From Rhizobium terricola (GTDB lineage Bacteria > Pseudomonadota > Alphaproteobacteria > Rhizobiales > Rhizobiaceae): 64,000 nt of DNA. The stretch spans positions 1,606,649 to 1,670,648 of the forward strand of contig NZ_JABBGK010000001.1 in the NCBI RefSeq assembly GCF_012927355.1. Direction: 5' to 3'. Of this stretch, positions 30,998-40,321 are shown piece by piece. Numbering within the stretch: the stretch's first letter is position 1; every line of letters starts with the position of its first letter. Under the pieces are notes generated by a model. That model was not told where the DNA came from. It ran no database searches and saw only the letters and a list, made by a program, of their open reading frames with translations. The translations under genes and the position numbers were made by a program.

Positions 30998-32110
30998 TCA
31001 GATGATTCGCAAGGCGGCACGCAAGACGGGGCGACGGGACGGGTCATGCCGCGCCGACCGCGAGAACAGGCGGACAGTCATCCGAATCACCAGACGCCCA
31101 ACGAAAAGCAGGGCGGCCAGCAGCGCGCCCGCAATGGCGCTCGCGATGGCATAGAGGGCGGTGCCGACCTCGAGCATCCCTCGCCCCAGAAATTTCATCG
31201 CGGCAAATGTTCCATCCCCGAAATGGGCGGCCACCCGCTGCAGCTTGCGCAAGTCCTTCGGCCCATCGGCAATCGAAAGGGCCGCAAGGGCGCTGCGCAT
31301 GCCGCCCCTGGCGCGGATCGCGCCGAGGACAGCCGCATCATCCGCGAGCGAGGCCGCAAGCCTGGCGTCGACCGAGCGAGCGGCAACCGTCTTCAGCCGC
31401 GACAGACCGAGGGCACCGTCATCAACCGCTGCGGCGAGCTCGGCCTTGAGAATGCGCGTATTGACCAGCCCAGACGCATTTTTCGCCAGATAGGTCCGCA
31501 GTGGGCGGGAAATGCGCCCGGCACGGTAGGCATTCTTCAGAACCGAAAGCCCGGTATCCGGGAGGGCCGATGCGCCGGCAGTGCCAAACGTGGAGACGGT
31601 GAGGCCGATGCCGACGGCCGAGAGACCGAGCAAAACCGGATCATAGCCTTCCCCCTTGACATAGCTCAGCCCCTGCATGGAGAAATCGCGCACATCTCCG
31701 ACGCCGATCAGGTCGCTCGTCACGGAACCGGCGATTTCGGCGCCGCTGTCCAGCGAGCCGAAGACGAGGCCTTTCGCCACGCCGCTGCCGGTCACCAAGG
31801 CACGGCCGAACCAGGTGCCCTCGGCCCGTTCCCGCAGATCCGCAGGCAACGCGTGCCCGTGGCGCAAGGCAAGATCGTAAAGCGCGACGGCCGTGTCATG
31901 GTCGCCGTCGGCGATGGCCCTTTCGATCTCCGAGACAAAGGAGGCGCTTGAGGCGGCATAGAGCCGGTATTCGGCAAGTGCGGCCGGATCGATAATCCCC
32001 AGCATCAGGCCGGTACGATGCACAACAGCCGCGGCATTCCACACCGCGAGCCCAAGCGCCAGCAGCGAGACGAAACGCACAATCTTCAATGCGGCAGCAA
32101 GCAGTCTCAC
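30998..32110 (-). CDS. Membrane protein of unknown function
   Basis: I do not recognise this protein. A GTG at 32110 (VRLLAAALKIVRFVSLL) gives 370 residues; a TTG eight codons upstream would give 378. It starts with a signal-anchor helix, has a weakly hydrophobic middle (LLGLSAVGIGLTVSTFG near residue 160) and a strong C-terminal helix pair (ALYAIASAIAGALLAALLFVG) followed by a basic tail. The Ala-rich central region looks helical, with a stretch rich in DDAAVLGAIRARGG. It is divergent from the aldo/keto reductase and 140 bases from the GPH carrier. Codon use is like its neighbours. I believe similar proteins occur in rhizobia without a function. Confidence 0.7.
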   Translation of the reverse strand: MRLLAAALKIVRFVSLLALGLAVWNAAAVVHRTGLMLGIIDPAALAEYRLYAASSASFVSEIERAIADGDHDTAVALYDLALRHGHALPADLRERAEGTWFGRALVTGSGVAKGLVFGSLDSGAEIAGSVTSDLIGVGDVRDFSMQGLSYVKGEGYDPVLLGLSAVGIGLTVSTFGTAGASALPDTGLSVLKNAYRAGRISRPLRTYLAKNASGLVNTRILKAELAAAVDDGALGLSRLKTVAARSVDARLAASLADDAAVLGAIRARGGMRSALAALSIADGPKDLRKLQRVAAHFGDGTFAAMKFLGRGMLEVGTALYAIASAIAGALLAALLFVGRLVIRMTVRLFSRSARHDPSRRPVLRAALRII

Positions 32111-32299
32111 ATCTTCATCCGGGAGTGCGGGCAACAGGCGCAGTCTCTTTCGCTAATCCCGTTTCACGGTGAATTTGCGGCGACGGTCGTTGAGACCACA
32201 GCGCAACCGGCAAACGGCTGCGGGGCCTGCCCTTGTCCGGAGAGACAGCGCTTGATAACTGCAACGATGCAGAACGCCACGAACGAGGAGAGATTGGTG

Positions 32300-33286
32300 A
32301 TGCGACAGCACTCTTTCGGAAGAACTGAATTCACCGTCAGCGACATCGGCTTCGGCGCCTGGCAGATCGGCGGCTCCTGGGGCGAGGTGCCCGAGGCCGA
32401 CGGCCGTGCCGCACTCAACGCCGCGCTCGATGCCGGCGTGACCTTCATCGACACGGCCGACGTCTATGGCGACGGTCGTTCCGAGCGGATCATCGCCGAT
32501 GTGCTGAAGGCCCGCGGCGGCAAGCGGCCTATGGTCGCCACGAAGGCCGGCCGACGGCTCAACCCCCATGTCGCCGACGGCTATACCCGGGCCAATCTCG
32601 AAGCCTTCATCGACCGGTCGCTCGCGAACCTTGGCGTCGAGCGTCTCGACCTCGTGCAACTGCACTGCCCGCCGACGGAGGTCTACTATCGGCCGGAGGT
32701 GTTCGAAGGGCTTGAGGAGATCAGGCGGGCCGGCAAGATCGCCCATTACGGTGTCAGCGTCGAAAAGGTGGAGGAGGCGTTGAAAGCGATCGAGTATCCC
32801 GGCGTCGTCAGCGTGCAGATCATCTTCAACATGTTTCGCCAGCGGCCGGCTGGGCTGTTCTTTGCGGAGGCCAAGCGGCGCAATGTCGCGATCATCGCCC
32901 GCGTGCCGCTGGCCAGCGGCCTGTTGTCCGGCAAGATCACCACAGCCACGCAGTTTGCGGCCGAAGATCACCGAAACTTCAATCGTCATGGCGAGGCCTT
33001 CGATGTCGGGGAGACCTTTGCGGGCGTGCCGCTGGAGACCGGCCTGGAGGCCGTCGAGGCGGTGCGGGAGTTGGTCCCGGCCGACGCGACAATGGCCGCC
33101 TTCGCATTGCGCTGGATCCTGATGCACGATGCCGTCACGGTCGTCATTCCCGGCGCGCGTAATGCCGCCCAGGCCAAGGCCAATGCGGCAGCATCCGACC
33201 TGCCCGCCCTTCCGGCCGATGTGATGGCCGCCGCCCGATCCGTCTACGACCGCCTGATCGCCCCGCATGTGCACCAGCGCTGGTAA
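32300..33286 (+). CDS. Aldo/keto reductase
   Basis: NADPH-dependent oxidoreductase of the AKR superfamily, 328 residues. The catalytic tetrad is readable: Asp51 (FIDTADVYG), Tyr56, Lys82 (VATKAG) and His122 (LVQLHCP). The C-terminal VVIPGARNAAQAKANAAAS is the cofactor-binding end. The ATG at 32300 (MRQHSFGRTEF) has a GAGGAG site upstream. Sequence order resembles the YhdN/Tas-like group, substrate unknown. It is convergent with the phytase-like gene; the strong hairpin between them ends both. Confidence 0.88.
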   Translation: MRQHSFGRTEFTVSDIGFGAWQIGGSWGEVPEADGRAALNAALDAGVTFIDTADVYGDGRSERIIADVLKARGGKRPMVATKAGRRLNPHVADGYTRANLEAFIDRSLANLGVERLDLVQLHCPPTEVYYRPEVFEGLEEIRRAGKIAHYGVSVEKVEEALKAIEYPGVVSVQIIFNMFRQRPAGLFFAEAKRRNVAIIARVPLASGLLSGKITTATQFAAEDHRNFNRHGEAFDVGETFAGVPLETGLEAVEAVRELVPADATMAAFALRWILMHDAVTVVIPGARNAAQAKANAAASDLPALPADVMAAARSVYDRLIAPHVHQRW

Positions 33287-33305
33287 CGGCTGCCATATGG
33301 ATCTA

Positions 33306-33344
33306 AAAAGCAGAGGAGGCCGGGTGATTGCTCACCCGGCCTCC
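33306..33344. terminator. Bidirectional terminator between AKR and phytase-like genes
   Basis: A perfect 13-bp stem, GGAGGCCGGGTGA (33315-33327) with TCACCCGGCCTCC (33332-33344), has a four-base loop. On the minus strand five T (33306-33310) follow four bases later. It lies between convergent genes. Confidence 0.8.
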
Positions 33345-33369
33345 AATCGTCTTGGGAGGACGATCTTGA

Positions 33370-35568
33370 TCAGTTGGTACCCTTAAGGTCGACCTGGAAG
33401 AACAGGGTCTCGCCGGAAGAGTCGTCAACGCCGTCGTTGTCGGTGACGGCAAAGGCCTTGCCTTCCGCGTCGAAGGCGAAACCTTCGAGCTTGTCGACGA
33501 CGTAGCCGTTGGTGGCAGCCTTCAGGTCTGGCAGGAAGTCGTGGGCTTCTTCCTTCTTGACGAGCGGCAGTTCGCCACCGAGGGCCGCCGGCTTCAGGTC
33601 GGCGATCGCGACGCGGTAGAGCTTCTTGATCTTGGCGGCATTGCCGACCTGGTTGTCACGTTCGACGATGTAGACGTGGTCGCCATGGGCGGTGATTTCA
33701 GAGAGACCGACCCAGCCATCCTCGGCCTTGTCGAGCGGATAGCGCACAGCACCCCATTCCTTCGACTTCGGCTTGTAGGAGAGCAGCTTCACGGTGCCCT
33801 TTTCGTCATCGGCCCATTCGCGCTGGACGGCCATCCAGAGCGTCAGGTCGTCGCCTTCGCCGACGGAGGTGATGCCTTCCAGGCCGAAGCGGGTCTGGCC
33901 GGAGAGGAGTTCGACGGGGAAGCCGATCTCCGCCTTGATCTCACCCTTGGCGTCGACATTGTAGATACCGTGACCAACGAGCTTGGCCGGATCACCTTCG
34001 GAGGCGAGCCAGTAGCCGCCCTTGCCGTCGAGCGTGATGCCTTCGATGTCGAGCTTCTGTGCCGGCTGGCCGGCGCGGGTGACCGGCAAGGCAGCGGAGA
34101 TGACGGCCGGCTTCTGCGTCGCGTCGAGCGTGAAGATGGTCGGCTGCATGGCGTAGAAGCTGTCGTTGACGGCGTAGAGCGTACCTGCCTTTTCGGCGTC
34201 GCCGACCAGGCCGGACAGCGCGCCCCAGCCGATCGGAGCACCGTCGACGGTCTCCGAGCGCACCATGGGATAGCTCGCTTCGCCTTCGCCGCGCTCGTAG
34301 ATCATGACGTGCGAGCGAGGGCCGCCGTCTTCGCCGAGGTCGACTTCATTGGCGGTCGCGAAGAGGTTGCGGCCGGGAATGGCGACGGCACCTTCTGGCG
34401 ATACGCCGGAGGGCAGCAGCTGCACGAGTTCGGGCTCGGCACCGGTATCCTTGTAGACGGCGGCAATGGAGGCGCGCTCCGAGAGCACGAAGAAGTACTT
34501 CTGGTCGCCGAAGGTCGCGGCTTCGAGACCTTCGAGCTCGACGCCCTTGGACTTCGCGCGCTTGTCGGGGAAATGGCCGATGCGGGCAATCTCGAGCTCG
34601 AGCGACGGGCCGGATTCGAAGAGAACCTTGCCGGTCTTGTCGAATATGGTGAAGCTGCGCGAACCGCCTTCATAATCGCCTTCGTTGGCGACGACGAAGC
34701 GGTTGTCATCAAGCCACTTCAGGGCGTCGGGCTCGCGCAGGACGCCTTCCTTCTTGCCGGTAAACTTCAGTGCGCCATCCGACTTGGCGTCGATGCCGGC
34801 CAGATCGATGGCGCCGGCCGAAAAATGCGTCTTCACCGCGCCGGTCTTGCCGTCGATGATGGCAATGTGGTTGTTTTCCTGCAGCGTGACGGCGATCTCG
34901 CCGAGGCTGTTGATCGAGACGAATTCCGGTTCCGGATCTTCGGGTGCCACTTCGGAGATACCGGTCAGGTCGACATGCTTGACCGAGGCGCAATCGGCGA
35001 CGCCGTCCTTCAACGACACGATCGCGAGATCGCCGGCCGGCATCTGAGGAATCTTGCCCTCGTCGACATCCTCGTCGCGTTCGTTTTCGATGGCGATCGC
35101 GGCAAAGCTCTTGTCGGCAGAAACCGCGACGGAATCAGGCTGGCCGCCCAGATCGCAGGTGGCGTCTATCGCCTTGGATGCGAGATCGACGATGGCAAGC
35201 TTGCCCGACGGCTTCTGCTTGCTCTCTGAGGTGTTGACGGCGACCAGAACCTTGCCACCGACGACGGTGACGGAGGTCGGTTCGCCATCCATCATCAGCG
35301 CGCCACCGGCCTTCGGCGCCTTGGCGTCGGAGATGTCGACGAAGCCGATCGCACCGAACGGGCTGTCGGAATAGACCAGCGTATTGCCGTCTTCACTTGC
35401 CGTGACGATTTCTGCGGACGTGGTCGAGAGCTTGTCCTTGTCAGCCGGCAGGTTTGCGGCGACGGGGAAGGACGAGATGCGGTTGAAAACCTGCTCGGCG
35501 CCGGCCGGTGCGGCGACGGAGGCGAGAAGGGCGGCCGTCAGGGCCGCGCGCGTAAAGCCATAGGTCAT
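33370..35568 (-). CDS. Exported phytase-like esterase with beta-propeller
   Basis: A 732-residue exported protein with a signal peptide (MTYGFTRAALTAALLASVAAPAGA). The N-terminal half reads as a beta-propeller of repeated blocks (GDLAIVSLKDG, IAIIDGKTGAVK, RFVVANEGDYEGG), the choice-of-anchor-I type. The C-terminal half (about 430-720) matches the esterase-like activity of phytase domain (KLDIEGITLDGKGGYWLASEG, KLEGFAFDAEGKAFAVTDNDG). The ATG at 35568 has a strong AGGAGG site. A near-perfect Pho box lies 56 bases upstream, so it probably acts in phosphate scavenging from organic phosphate. Phytase or phosphodiesterase activity is inferred. Confidence 0.87.
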   Translation of the reverse strand: MTYGFTRAALTAALLASVAAPAGAEQVFNRISSFPVAANLPADKDKLSTTSAEIVTASEDGNTLVYSDSPFGAIGFVDISDAKAPKAGGALMMDGEPTSVTVVGGKVLVAVNTSESKQKPSGKLAIVDLASKAIDATCDLGGQPDSVAVSADKSFAAIAIENERDEDVDEGKIPQMPAGDLAIVSLKDGVADCASVKHVDLTGISEVAPEDPEPEFVSINSLGEIAVTLQENNHIAIIDGKTGAVKTHFSAGAIDLAGIDAKSDGALKFTGKKEGVLREPDALKWLDDNRFVVANEGDYEGGSRSFTIFDKTGKVLFESGPSLELEIARIGHFPDKRAKSKGVELEGLEAATFGDQKYFFVLSERASIAAVYKDTGAEPELVQLLPSGVSPEGAVAIPGRNLFATANEVDLGEDGGPRSHVMIYERGEGEASYPMVRSETVDGAPIGWGALSGLVGDAEKAGTLYAVNDSFYAMQPTIFTLDATQKPAVISAALPVTRAGQPAQKLDIEGITLDGKGGYWLASEGDPAKLVGHGIYNVDAKGEIKAEIGFPVELLSGQTRFGLEGITSVGEGDDLTLWMAVQREWADDEKGTVKLLSYKPKSKEWGAVRYPLDKAEDGWVGLSEITAHGDHVYIVERDNQVGNAAKIKKLYRVAIADLKPAALGGELPLVKKEEAHDFLPDLKAATNGYVVDKLEGFAFDAEGKAFAVTDNDGVDDSSGETLFFQVDLKGTN

Positions 35569-35623
35569 GGGAAAACCTCCTGTTTCCATTCGATAAGGAA
35601 CAGGAGGCTTTTGCGTCATGCCG

Positions 35624-35641
35624 ATGACAGGCGGATGACAA
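35624..35641 (-). promoter_or_regulatory. Pho box (PhoB site)
   Basis: On the minus strand TTGTCAT-CCGC-CTGTCAT, two 7-bp direct repeats with a 4-bp spacer, differs from the rhizobial Pho consensus CTGTCAT-N4-CTGTCAT by one base. It sits 56 bases ahead of the phytase-like start codon, a normal PhoB activation position. Confidence 0.8.
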
Positions 35642-35670
35642 CGGAAGGGATTGTCGGTGCCCTCTTTTGA

Positions 35671-36570
35671 TTACCGGACCTGTCGCTCCCTGCGCAGTTC
35701 GGCCGTCATCAGGAAAAGCGATGCCCCGAGGATCAGCAGGGCGCCGAGCCAGAGATAGCCGGCCGGCGCATAACCGAAGACCAGCCAGCCGGCGAGCACG
35801 TTGAGCGGCAACTTCAGGTCATCGAAGGGCTGCACATAGGCGGCGTCCGCCGCATTGTAGGCGAGCGTCAGCAGATACTGGCCGACCACGGTCAGGAGAC
35901 CCGCCGCCAGCAACAGCGCGAGCGCAAGCCCGGACGGAACGACAAAGCCGGACGCCAGGGCAAGGCCGGCATTGATCGGTGTCAGCAGCACCAGAAGCCA
36001 GACCGTGATGGTTTCCGGCGGCTCGAAGGCCGTCAGGTTCTTCATCAGAAGCGACGATCCACCCCAGAGCAACGCCGAAAGCACCGGCAGCAGGGCGGCC
36101 GGCGAGAAACTATCGGCCCAGGGCTGCAGGATAATCATGGCGCCGGCAAAGCCGGTGAAGGTCGCAGCCCAGCGGGCGCGGCCGACCGTCTCGCCGAGAA
36201 ACAGGCGCGCCCCGATAATGATGAAGAAGGGAGAGGTCATCACGAGCGCGATCGCCTGCCAGATCGGCACCGAAGCGAGACCTGCGACCCAGGTCTGGAC
36301 GCCGAGGGCCGCGAGGATGACGCGCAGCAGATGACGCCCGGCAAAGCGCGTGCGCATCGATTTCCACCCCAGCCTGAAGAGCAGCGGCGCGGAAAGCACG
36401 AGGGCGAAGGCATATTGCCAGAACGCGGTGGCGGCCGGCGGAAAGGCCAGGGTCATGGCGAGCCACTGGGTGGCGACGTTGAGCAGCGCAAAGGCGATGC
36501 CGGCCAGGATCATGTAGGAAGCCCCGGCGACAGCGCGGGAGCGGGAGAGCGACAAGGAGCTCTGATTCAT
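35671..36570 (-). CDS. ribN: EamA/DMT transporter, riboflavin importer RibN
   Basis: Ten-helix DMT-superfamily carrier, 299 residues, with two EamA repeats (about 18-150 and 160-290). The first contains PIWQAIALVMTSPFFIIIGARLFLGE and the second VQPFDDLKLPLNVLAGWLVFGY. The family alone would not give a substrate, but an FMN riboswitch lies directly upstream on the same strand and nothing else is between them. That context matches RibN of Rhizobium leguminosarum, a riboflavin uptake protein. Vitamin B2 uptake is therefore inferred with good support. Confidence 0.87.
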   Translation of the reverse strand: MNQSSLSLSRSRAVAGASYMILAGIAFALLNVATQWLAMTLAFPPAATAFWQYAFALVLSAPLLFRLGWKSMRTRFAGRHLLRVILAALGVQTWVAGLASVPIWQAIALVMTSPFFIIIGARLFLGETVGRARWAATFTGFAGAMIILQPWADSFSPAALLPVLSALLWGGSSLLMKNLTAFEPPETITVWLLVLLTPINAGLALASGFVVPSGLALALLLAAGLLTVVGQYLLTLAYNAADAAYVQPFDDLKLPLNVLAGWLVFGYAPAGYLWLGALLILGASLFLMTAELRRERQVR

Positions 36571-36746
36571 GTCTTCATTCCTTCAAAAGGACCAACACAA
36601 ATCAGGACGCATGAGGAAGCGCGTCACGGATCCGCCAGGGCGCACCGTTTCGCAAGCGGAGCCGGCATTTCGACCGGCAACCGTCATCGATCGCAACCAC
36701 GCATCGTGCATGACGCACGATCGCACGGCACCGCGATCAACTGCCT

Positions 36747-36893
36747 CATTCTCTTTCATCCGGACTATGACCGTCGGCTCCGGATTCTAACCGGATCTGC
36801 TGACCCTTCCGGCGCGTTGCCGAAAGGCGCTCGCGGGCTCGGGAGAGATCTCCCCTACCGCCGGTGGGGACTTTCACCCCGCCCTGAGAACGA
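36747..36893 (-). promoter_or_regulatory. FMN riboswitch (RFN element)
   Basis: The minus strand contains the full conserved order: TCAGGGCGGGGTGAAA, then CCCCACCGGCGGTA, AGCCCGCGAGCG, GGTCAGCAGATCCGGT, AATCCGGAGCCGACGG and TCATAGTCCGGATG, ending in GAAAGAGAA. This is a type I FMN aptamer. The expression platform must lie in the 176 bases before ribN; FMN binding is expected to turn expression off. Confidence 0.95.
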
Positions 36894-36956
36894 ATGCCGG
36901 ACGAACCGGCGGTTTTTCGATACGGCAAGCTTCCGAACGAGGCAAGCCGACGCACG

Positions 36957-36984
36957 AAAAAAGCCCGGCACGAAGCCGGGCTTT
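36957..36984 (-). terminator. Terminator of hupB
   Basis: AAGCCCGGC (36961-36969) pairs with GCCGGGCTT (36975-36983). On the minus strand this stem runs into a T-run (36957-36962). It separates the HU transcript from the riboswitch of ribN. Confidence 0.85.
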
Positions 36985-37035
36985 ATCATTCGGTGTGCCC
37001 GGCTCGCCCTACGAAGAGCGAGCGGGCTAGACCGA

Positions 37036-37311
37036 TCAGCTGTTTACAGCGTCCTTCAGGCCCTTGCCGGCCGTGAACTTCGGAACGTTGCGAGCCGGGA
37101 TGTCGACTTCAGCGCCGGTCGACGGGTTACGGCCCTTGGAAGCTTCGCGGCGAGCAACCGTGAAAGCACCAAAGCCAGCGAGGCGAACGTCGCCGCCGTT
37201 CTTCAGCTCGGCCTGAACCGTTTCGAAAACGGCGTCAACGGCGGAAGCTGCATCGGCCTTGGTGAGGCCGGCCTTTTCGGCAACCGCGGATACGAGTTCG
37301 TTCTTGTTCAT
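37036..37311 (-). CDS. hupB: DNA-binding protein HU
   Basis: Nucleoid protein of 91 residues. The whole sequence is typical: MNKNELVSAVAEKAGLTKAD, GFGAFTVARREASKGRNPSTG, and the DNA-binding arm ending VPKFTAGKGLKDAVNS. The ATG at 37311 is the conserved start; an in-frame extension upstream is not coding. A possible TTGCCT/TATTCT promoter lies at 37364-37391, spacing 16. It is downstream of lon but has its own terminator between them, so it is likely transcribed separately. Confidence 0.96.
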   Translation of the reverse strand: MNKNELVSAVAEKAGLTKADAASAVDAVFETVQAELKNGGDVRLAGFGAFTVARREASKGRNPSTGAEVDIPARNVPKFTAGKGLKDAVNS

Positions 37312-37363
37312 GTTTCCACCCTTTCTGATTGGTATGAAACGACTCAATGGATAAGTCGGGCGG

Positions 37364-37391
37364 AGAATACGTAAGCATCTGCCCTAGGCAA
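37364..37391 (-). promoter_or_regulatory. Possible promoter of hupB
   Basis: TTGCCT (37386-37391) and TATTCT (37364-37369) on the minus strand, spacer 16. The start would be about 45 bases before the HU ATG. Confidence 0.4.
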
Positions 37392-37443
37392 CTGAAAAGC
37401 ACCGCAATCGCCCGGAAAACAAGCCTTTTCCGGCTCTTTGCAC

Positions 37444-37473
37444 AAAAAAGGCTGGCTTTTTTGCCAGCCTTTT
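37444..37473 (-). terminator. Terminator of lon
   Basis: GGCTGGC (37450-37456) and GCCAGCC (37463-37469) with A/T flanks that extend the pairing. On the minus strand it runs into a T-run (37444-37449). Confidence 0.85.
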
Positions 37474-37516
37474 CGTCGTCAATGTGCCAATTTGGCAAGA
37501 GTGAGGCAAAAAGGCC

Positions 37517-39934
37517 TCAATGGGCGATCGCCGACCCGGTTTCCTCCGCACCTTCGACGGTGCCGATGGCCGGAGTTTCAACCGTTCCGTCCCATTCAAT
37601 CGGTTCAGGCACGCGCACGAGAGCGTGGCGGATGACCTCACCCATGCGGGAGACGGGAACGATCTCGAGATTGTTCTTCACGTTGTCCGGAATGTCAGCC
37701 AGATCCTTGGCATTCTCTTCCGGGATCAGAACCTTCTTGATGCCGCCGCGAAGGGCTGCGAGCAGCTTCTCCTTGAGACCGCCGATCGGCAGGACGCGGC
37801 CACGCAGCGTGATTTCGCCCGTCATTGCCACGTCCTTGTTGACCGGGATGCCGGTCATGATCGAGACGATGGCGGTTGCCATGGCAACGCCGGCCGACGG
37901 ACCGTCCTTCGGGGTTGCCCCTTCCGGAACGTGCACGTGGATGTCGGACTTGTCGAAGCGCGGCGGCTCGATGCCGAAGTCCACGGCCCGCGAGCGGACA
38001 TAGGACGCGGCAGCCGAAATCGACTCCTTCATCACATCCTTCAGGTTGCCCGTGACGGTCATCCGGCCCTTGCCCGGCATCATCACGCCTTCGATCGTCA
38101 GCAGCTCGCCACCGACCTCGGTCCAGGCGAGACCCGTGACGATGCCGACCTGATCCTCGCCCTCGGCTTCGCCGTGACGGTAACGCGGGACGCCGAGATA
38201 GTCGTGGATGTTCTCGGCGGTGACCGCGATCGACTTGGCCTTGCCCTTGATGATCTCGGTGACGGCCTTGCGGGCGAGCTTCATCAGCTCACGCTCGAAG
38301 CTACGCACACCGGCTTCGCGGGTATACTGCTGAATGATGGCGACGATCGCGCTGTCGGCGACCGAGAACTCCTCGGGCCGCAGGGCATGTTCCTTGATCG
38401 CCTTCGGCAACAGGTGCCGCTTGGCGATTTCCAGCTTCTCGTCCTCGGTGTAGCCGGCGATCCGGATGATCTCCATACGGTCCATAAGCGGGCCCGGGAT
38501 GTTGAGCGTGTTCGCCGTGGTGATGAACATCACGTTCGACAGGTCGTACTCGACTTCCAGGTAGTGGTCCATGAAGGTCGAGTTCTGTTCCGGATCCAGC
38601 ACCTCGAGGAGTGCCGACGACGGATCGCCGCGATAGTCCTGGCCCAGCTTGTCGATCTCGTCGAGAAGGAAGAGCGGGTTGGACTTCTTCGCCTTCTTCA
38701 TCGACTGGATGACCTTGCCGGGCATCGAGCCGATATAGGTACGGCGGTGACCGCGGATCTCGGCCTCGTCACGCACGCCGCCCAGCGCCATACGGATGTA
38801 TTCGCGACCGGTCGCCTTGGCGATCGACTTGGCGAGTGAGGTCTTGCCGACGCCCGGAGGGCCGACGAGGCAAAGGATCGGGCCCTTGAGCTTCGTGGCG
38901 CGTGCCTGAACGGCGAGATACTCGACGATGCGCTCCTTGACCTTGTCGAGACCGAAATGATCCTCGTCGAGGATCTTTTCCGCCGCATTGAGGTCGACCT
39001 TGACCTTCGACTTCTTGCCCCAGGGCAGGCCAAGCAGCCAGTCGAGGTAGTTGCGGACAACCGTTGCCTCGGCCGACATGGGACTCATGTGGCGAAGCTT
39101 CTTCAGTTCCGCGTCGGCCTTTTCCTTGGCTTCCTTGGACAGCTTGGTCTTGGCGATGCGTTCTTCCAGTTCGGCCATCTCGTCACGGCCGTCTTCGCCA
39201 TCGCCGAGCTCCTTCTGGATCGCCTTCATCTGTTCGTTGAGGTAGTATTCGCGCTGGGTCTTCTCCATCTGGCGTTTGACACGCGAGCGGATGCGCTTTT
39301 CCACCTGAAGAACCGAGATCTCGCCTTCCATGAAACCGAGCGCCTTTTCGAGGCGCGTCTTCACGCTCACCGTCTCCAGCATTTCCTGCTTCTCGGTGAT
39401 CTTGATGGAGAGGTGCGATGCGACCGTGTCGGCGAGCTTCGAGTAATCCTCGATCTGGCTCGCGGCACCGACGACCTCGGGGGAGATCTTCTTGTTCAGC
39501 TTGACGTAGTTCTCGAACTCCGAGACCACCGAGCGCGACAGCGCCTCGATCTCGACCGGATCTTCCGCCGGCTCGGCGAGGATCTGGGCGGTGGCTTCGT
39601 AGAACTCTTCGCGGCTCGTGTAGGCGCCGATCTTGGCGCGGGCGCGGCCCTCGATGAGGACCTTCACCGTGCCGTCCGGAAGCTTCAGCAGCTGAAGGAC
39701 ATTGGCGACGGTGCCGACTTCGTAGATGGCGTCCGGCGACGGATCATCGTCTCCGGCATTGATCTGGGTTGCCAGCATGATCTGCTTGTCGGAACCCATC
39801 ACCTCTTCGAGAGCGCGGATGGATTTCTCGCGCCCGACGAACAGAGGCACGATCATGTGTGGAAACACCACGATGTCGCGCAGAGGCAATACCGGGTAGA
39901 TATTCCCTTCATTTGCTGCAGACGTTTTCGACAT
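37517..39934 (-). CDS. lon: ATP-dependent protease Lon
   Basis: Cytoplasmic AAA+ serine protease of 805 residues, the usual length. The N-terminal substrate domain starts [20 protein letters not shown]. Walker A is GPPGVGKTS and Walker [10 protein letters not shown]. The protease dyad is Ser680 ([11 protein letters not shown]) and Lys723 ([10 protein letters not shown]). The ATG at 39934 ([10 protein letters not shown]) is the conserved start, with a GGAAC-type site before it. A possible heat-shock-like promoter lies about 90 bases upstream. The C-terminal tail is Glu-rich. Confidence 0.97.
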   Translation of the reverse strand: MSKTSAANEGNIYPVLPLRDIVVFPHMIVPLFVGREKSIRALEEVMGSDKQIMLATQINAGDDDPSPDAIYEVGTVANVLQLLKLPDGTVKVLIEGRARAKIGAYTSREEFYEATAQILAEPAEDPVEIEALSRSVVSEFENYVKLNKKISPEVVGAASQIEDYSKLADTVASHLSIKITEKQEMLETVSVKTRLEKALGFMEGEISVLQVEKRIRSRVKRQMEKTQREYYLNEQMKAIQKELGDGEDGRDEMAELEERIAKTKLSKEAKEKADAELKKLRHMSPMSAEATVVRNYLDWLLGLPWGKKSKVKVDLNAAEKILDEDHFGLDKVKERIVEYLAVQARATKLKGPILCLVGPPGVGKTSLAKSIAKATGREYIRMALGGVRDEAEIRGHRRTYIGSMPGKVIQSMKKAKKSNPLFLLDEIDKLGQDYRGDPSSALLEVLDPEQNSTFMDHYLEVEYDLSNVMFITTANTLNIPGPLMDRMEIIRIAGYTEDEKLEIAKRHLLPKAIKEHALRPEEFSVADSAIVAIIQQYTREAGVRSFERELMKLARKAVTEIIKGKAKSIAVTAENIHDYLGVPRYRHGEAEGEDQVGIVTGLAWTEVGGELLTIEGVMMPGKGRMTVTGNLKDVMKESISAAASYVRSRAVDFGIEPPRFDKSDIHVHVPEGATPKDGPSAGVAMATAIVSIMTGIPVNKDVAMTGEITLRGRVLPIGGLKEKLLAALRGGIKKVLIPEENAKDLADIPDNVKNNLEIVPVSRMGEVIRHALVRVPEPIEWDGTVETPAIGTVEGAEETGSAIAH

Positions 39935-40019
39935 TTCAGTTCCTTTCCGACGTCCCGGCGGGGACCGGGACCTGGTGCCAGTCCCCGAAGGTAACTGGCA
40001 CATCTCTTGCTCCTCCAAC

Positions 40020-40048
40020 AAGTGGAGTTGCGCGACAATGAATTCAAG
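40020..40048 (-). promoter_or_regulatory. Possible lon promoter, heat-shock-like
   Basis: CTTGAA (40043-40048) and CCACTT (40020-40025) on the minus strand, spacer 17. It resembles RpoH-type sites only partly. The rest of 39935-40273 holds no gene that I can support. Confidence 0.3.
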
Positions 40049-40273
40049 CCTGTCAAAACAGCGACCGCCGGCAAATATGACAGCCACGCTACAGTCGGCT
40101 ACTCAAAGCTACACGCGGGCTTGCGCGACGAACCCGATACGAAACTGCCCTGCCCGCAGGCGAATGACAGGCTGCAGCGAAGCACCTGTATCTTTGTAGA
40201 CTAAGCCGTCCCCCGCGAAAACTGGCGAACGGCAAAATCACTGTTCTTCCCGATCATTTATCCACCCAAGACG

Positions 40274-40300
40274 AAAAAAGCCCGCCAAGGGCGGGCTTTT
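40274..40300 (-). terminator. Terminator of clpX
   Basis: AAGCCCGCC and GGCGGGCTT form a perfect stem with a three-base loop (AAG). On the minus strand it ends in a T-run (40274-40279). It separates clpX from lon. Confidence 0.88.
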
Positions 40301-40321
40301 CAGATCAATGGGTCAACCGGA

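Noticed and set aside
32153-33274. A 373-codon minus-strand frame opposite the aldo/keto reductase.
   Set aside because: No domain, and the AKR tetrad is complete on the plus strand.
40007-40204. A 65-codon plus-strand frame in the lon upstream region.
   Set aside because: No ribosome site, no motif, and it lies across the likely lon promoter.
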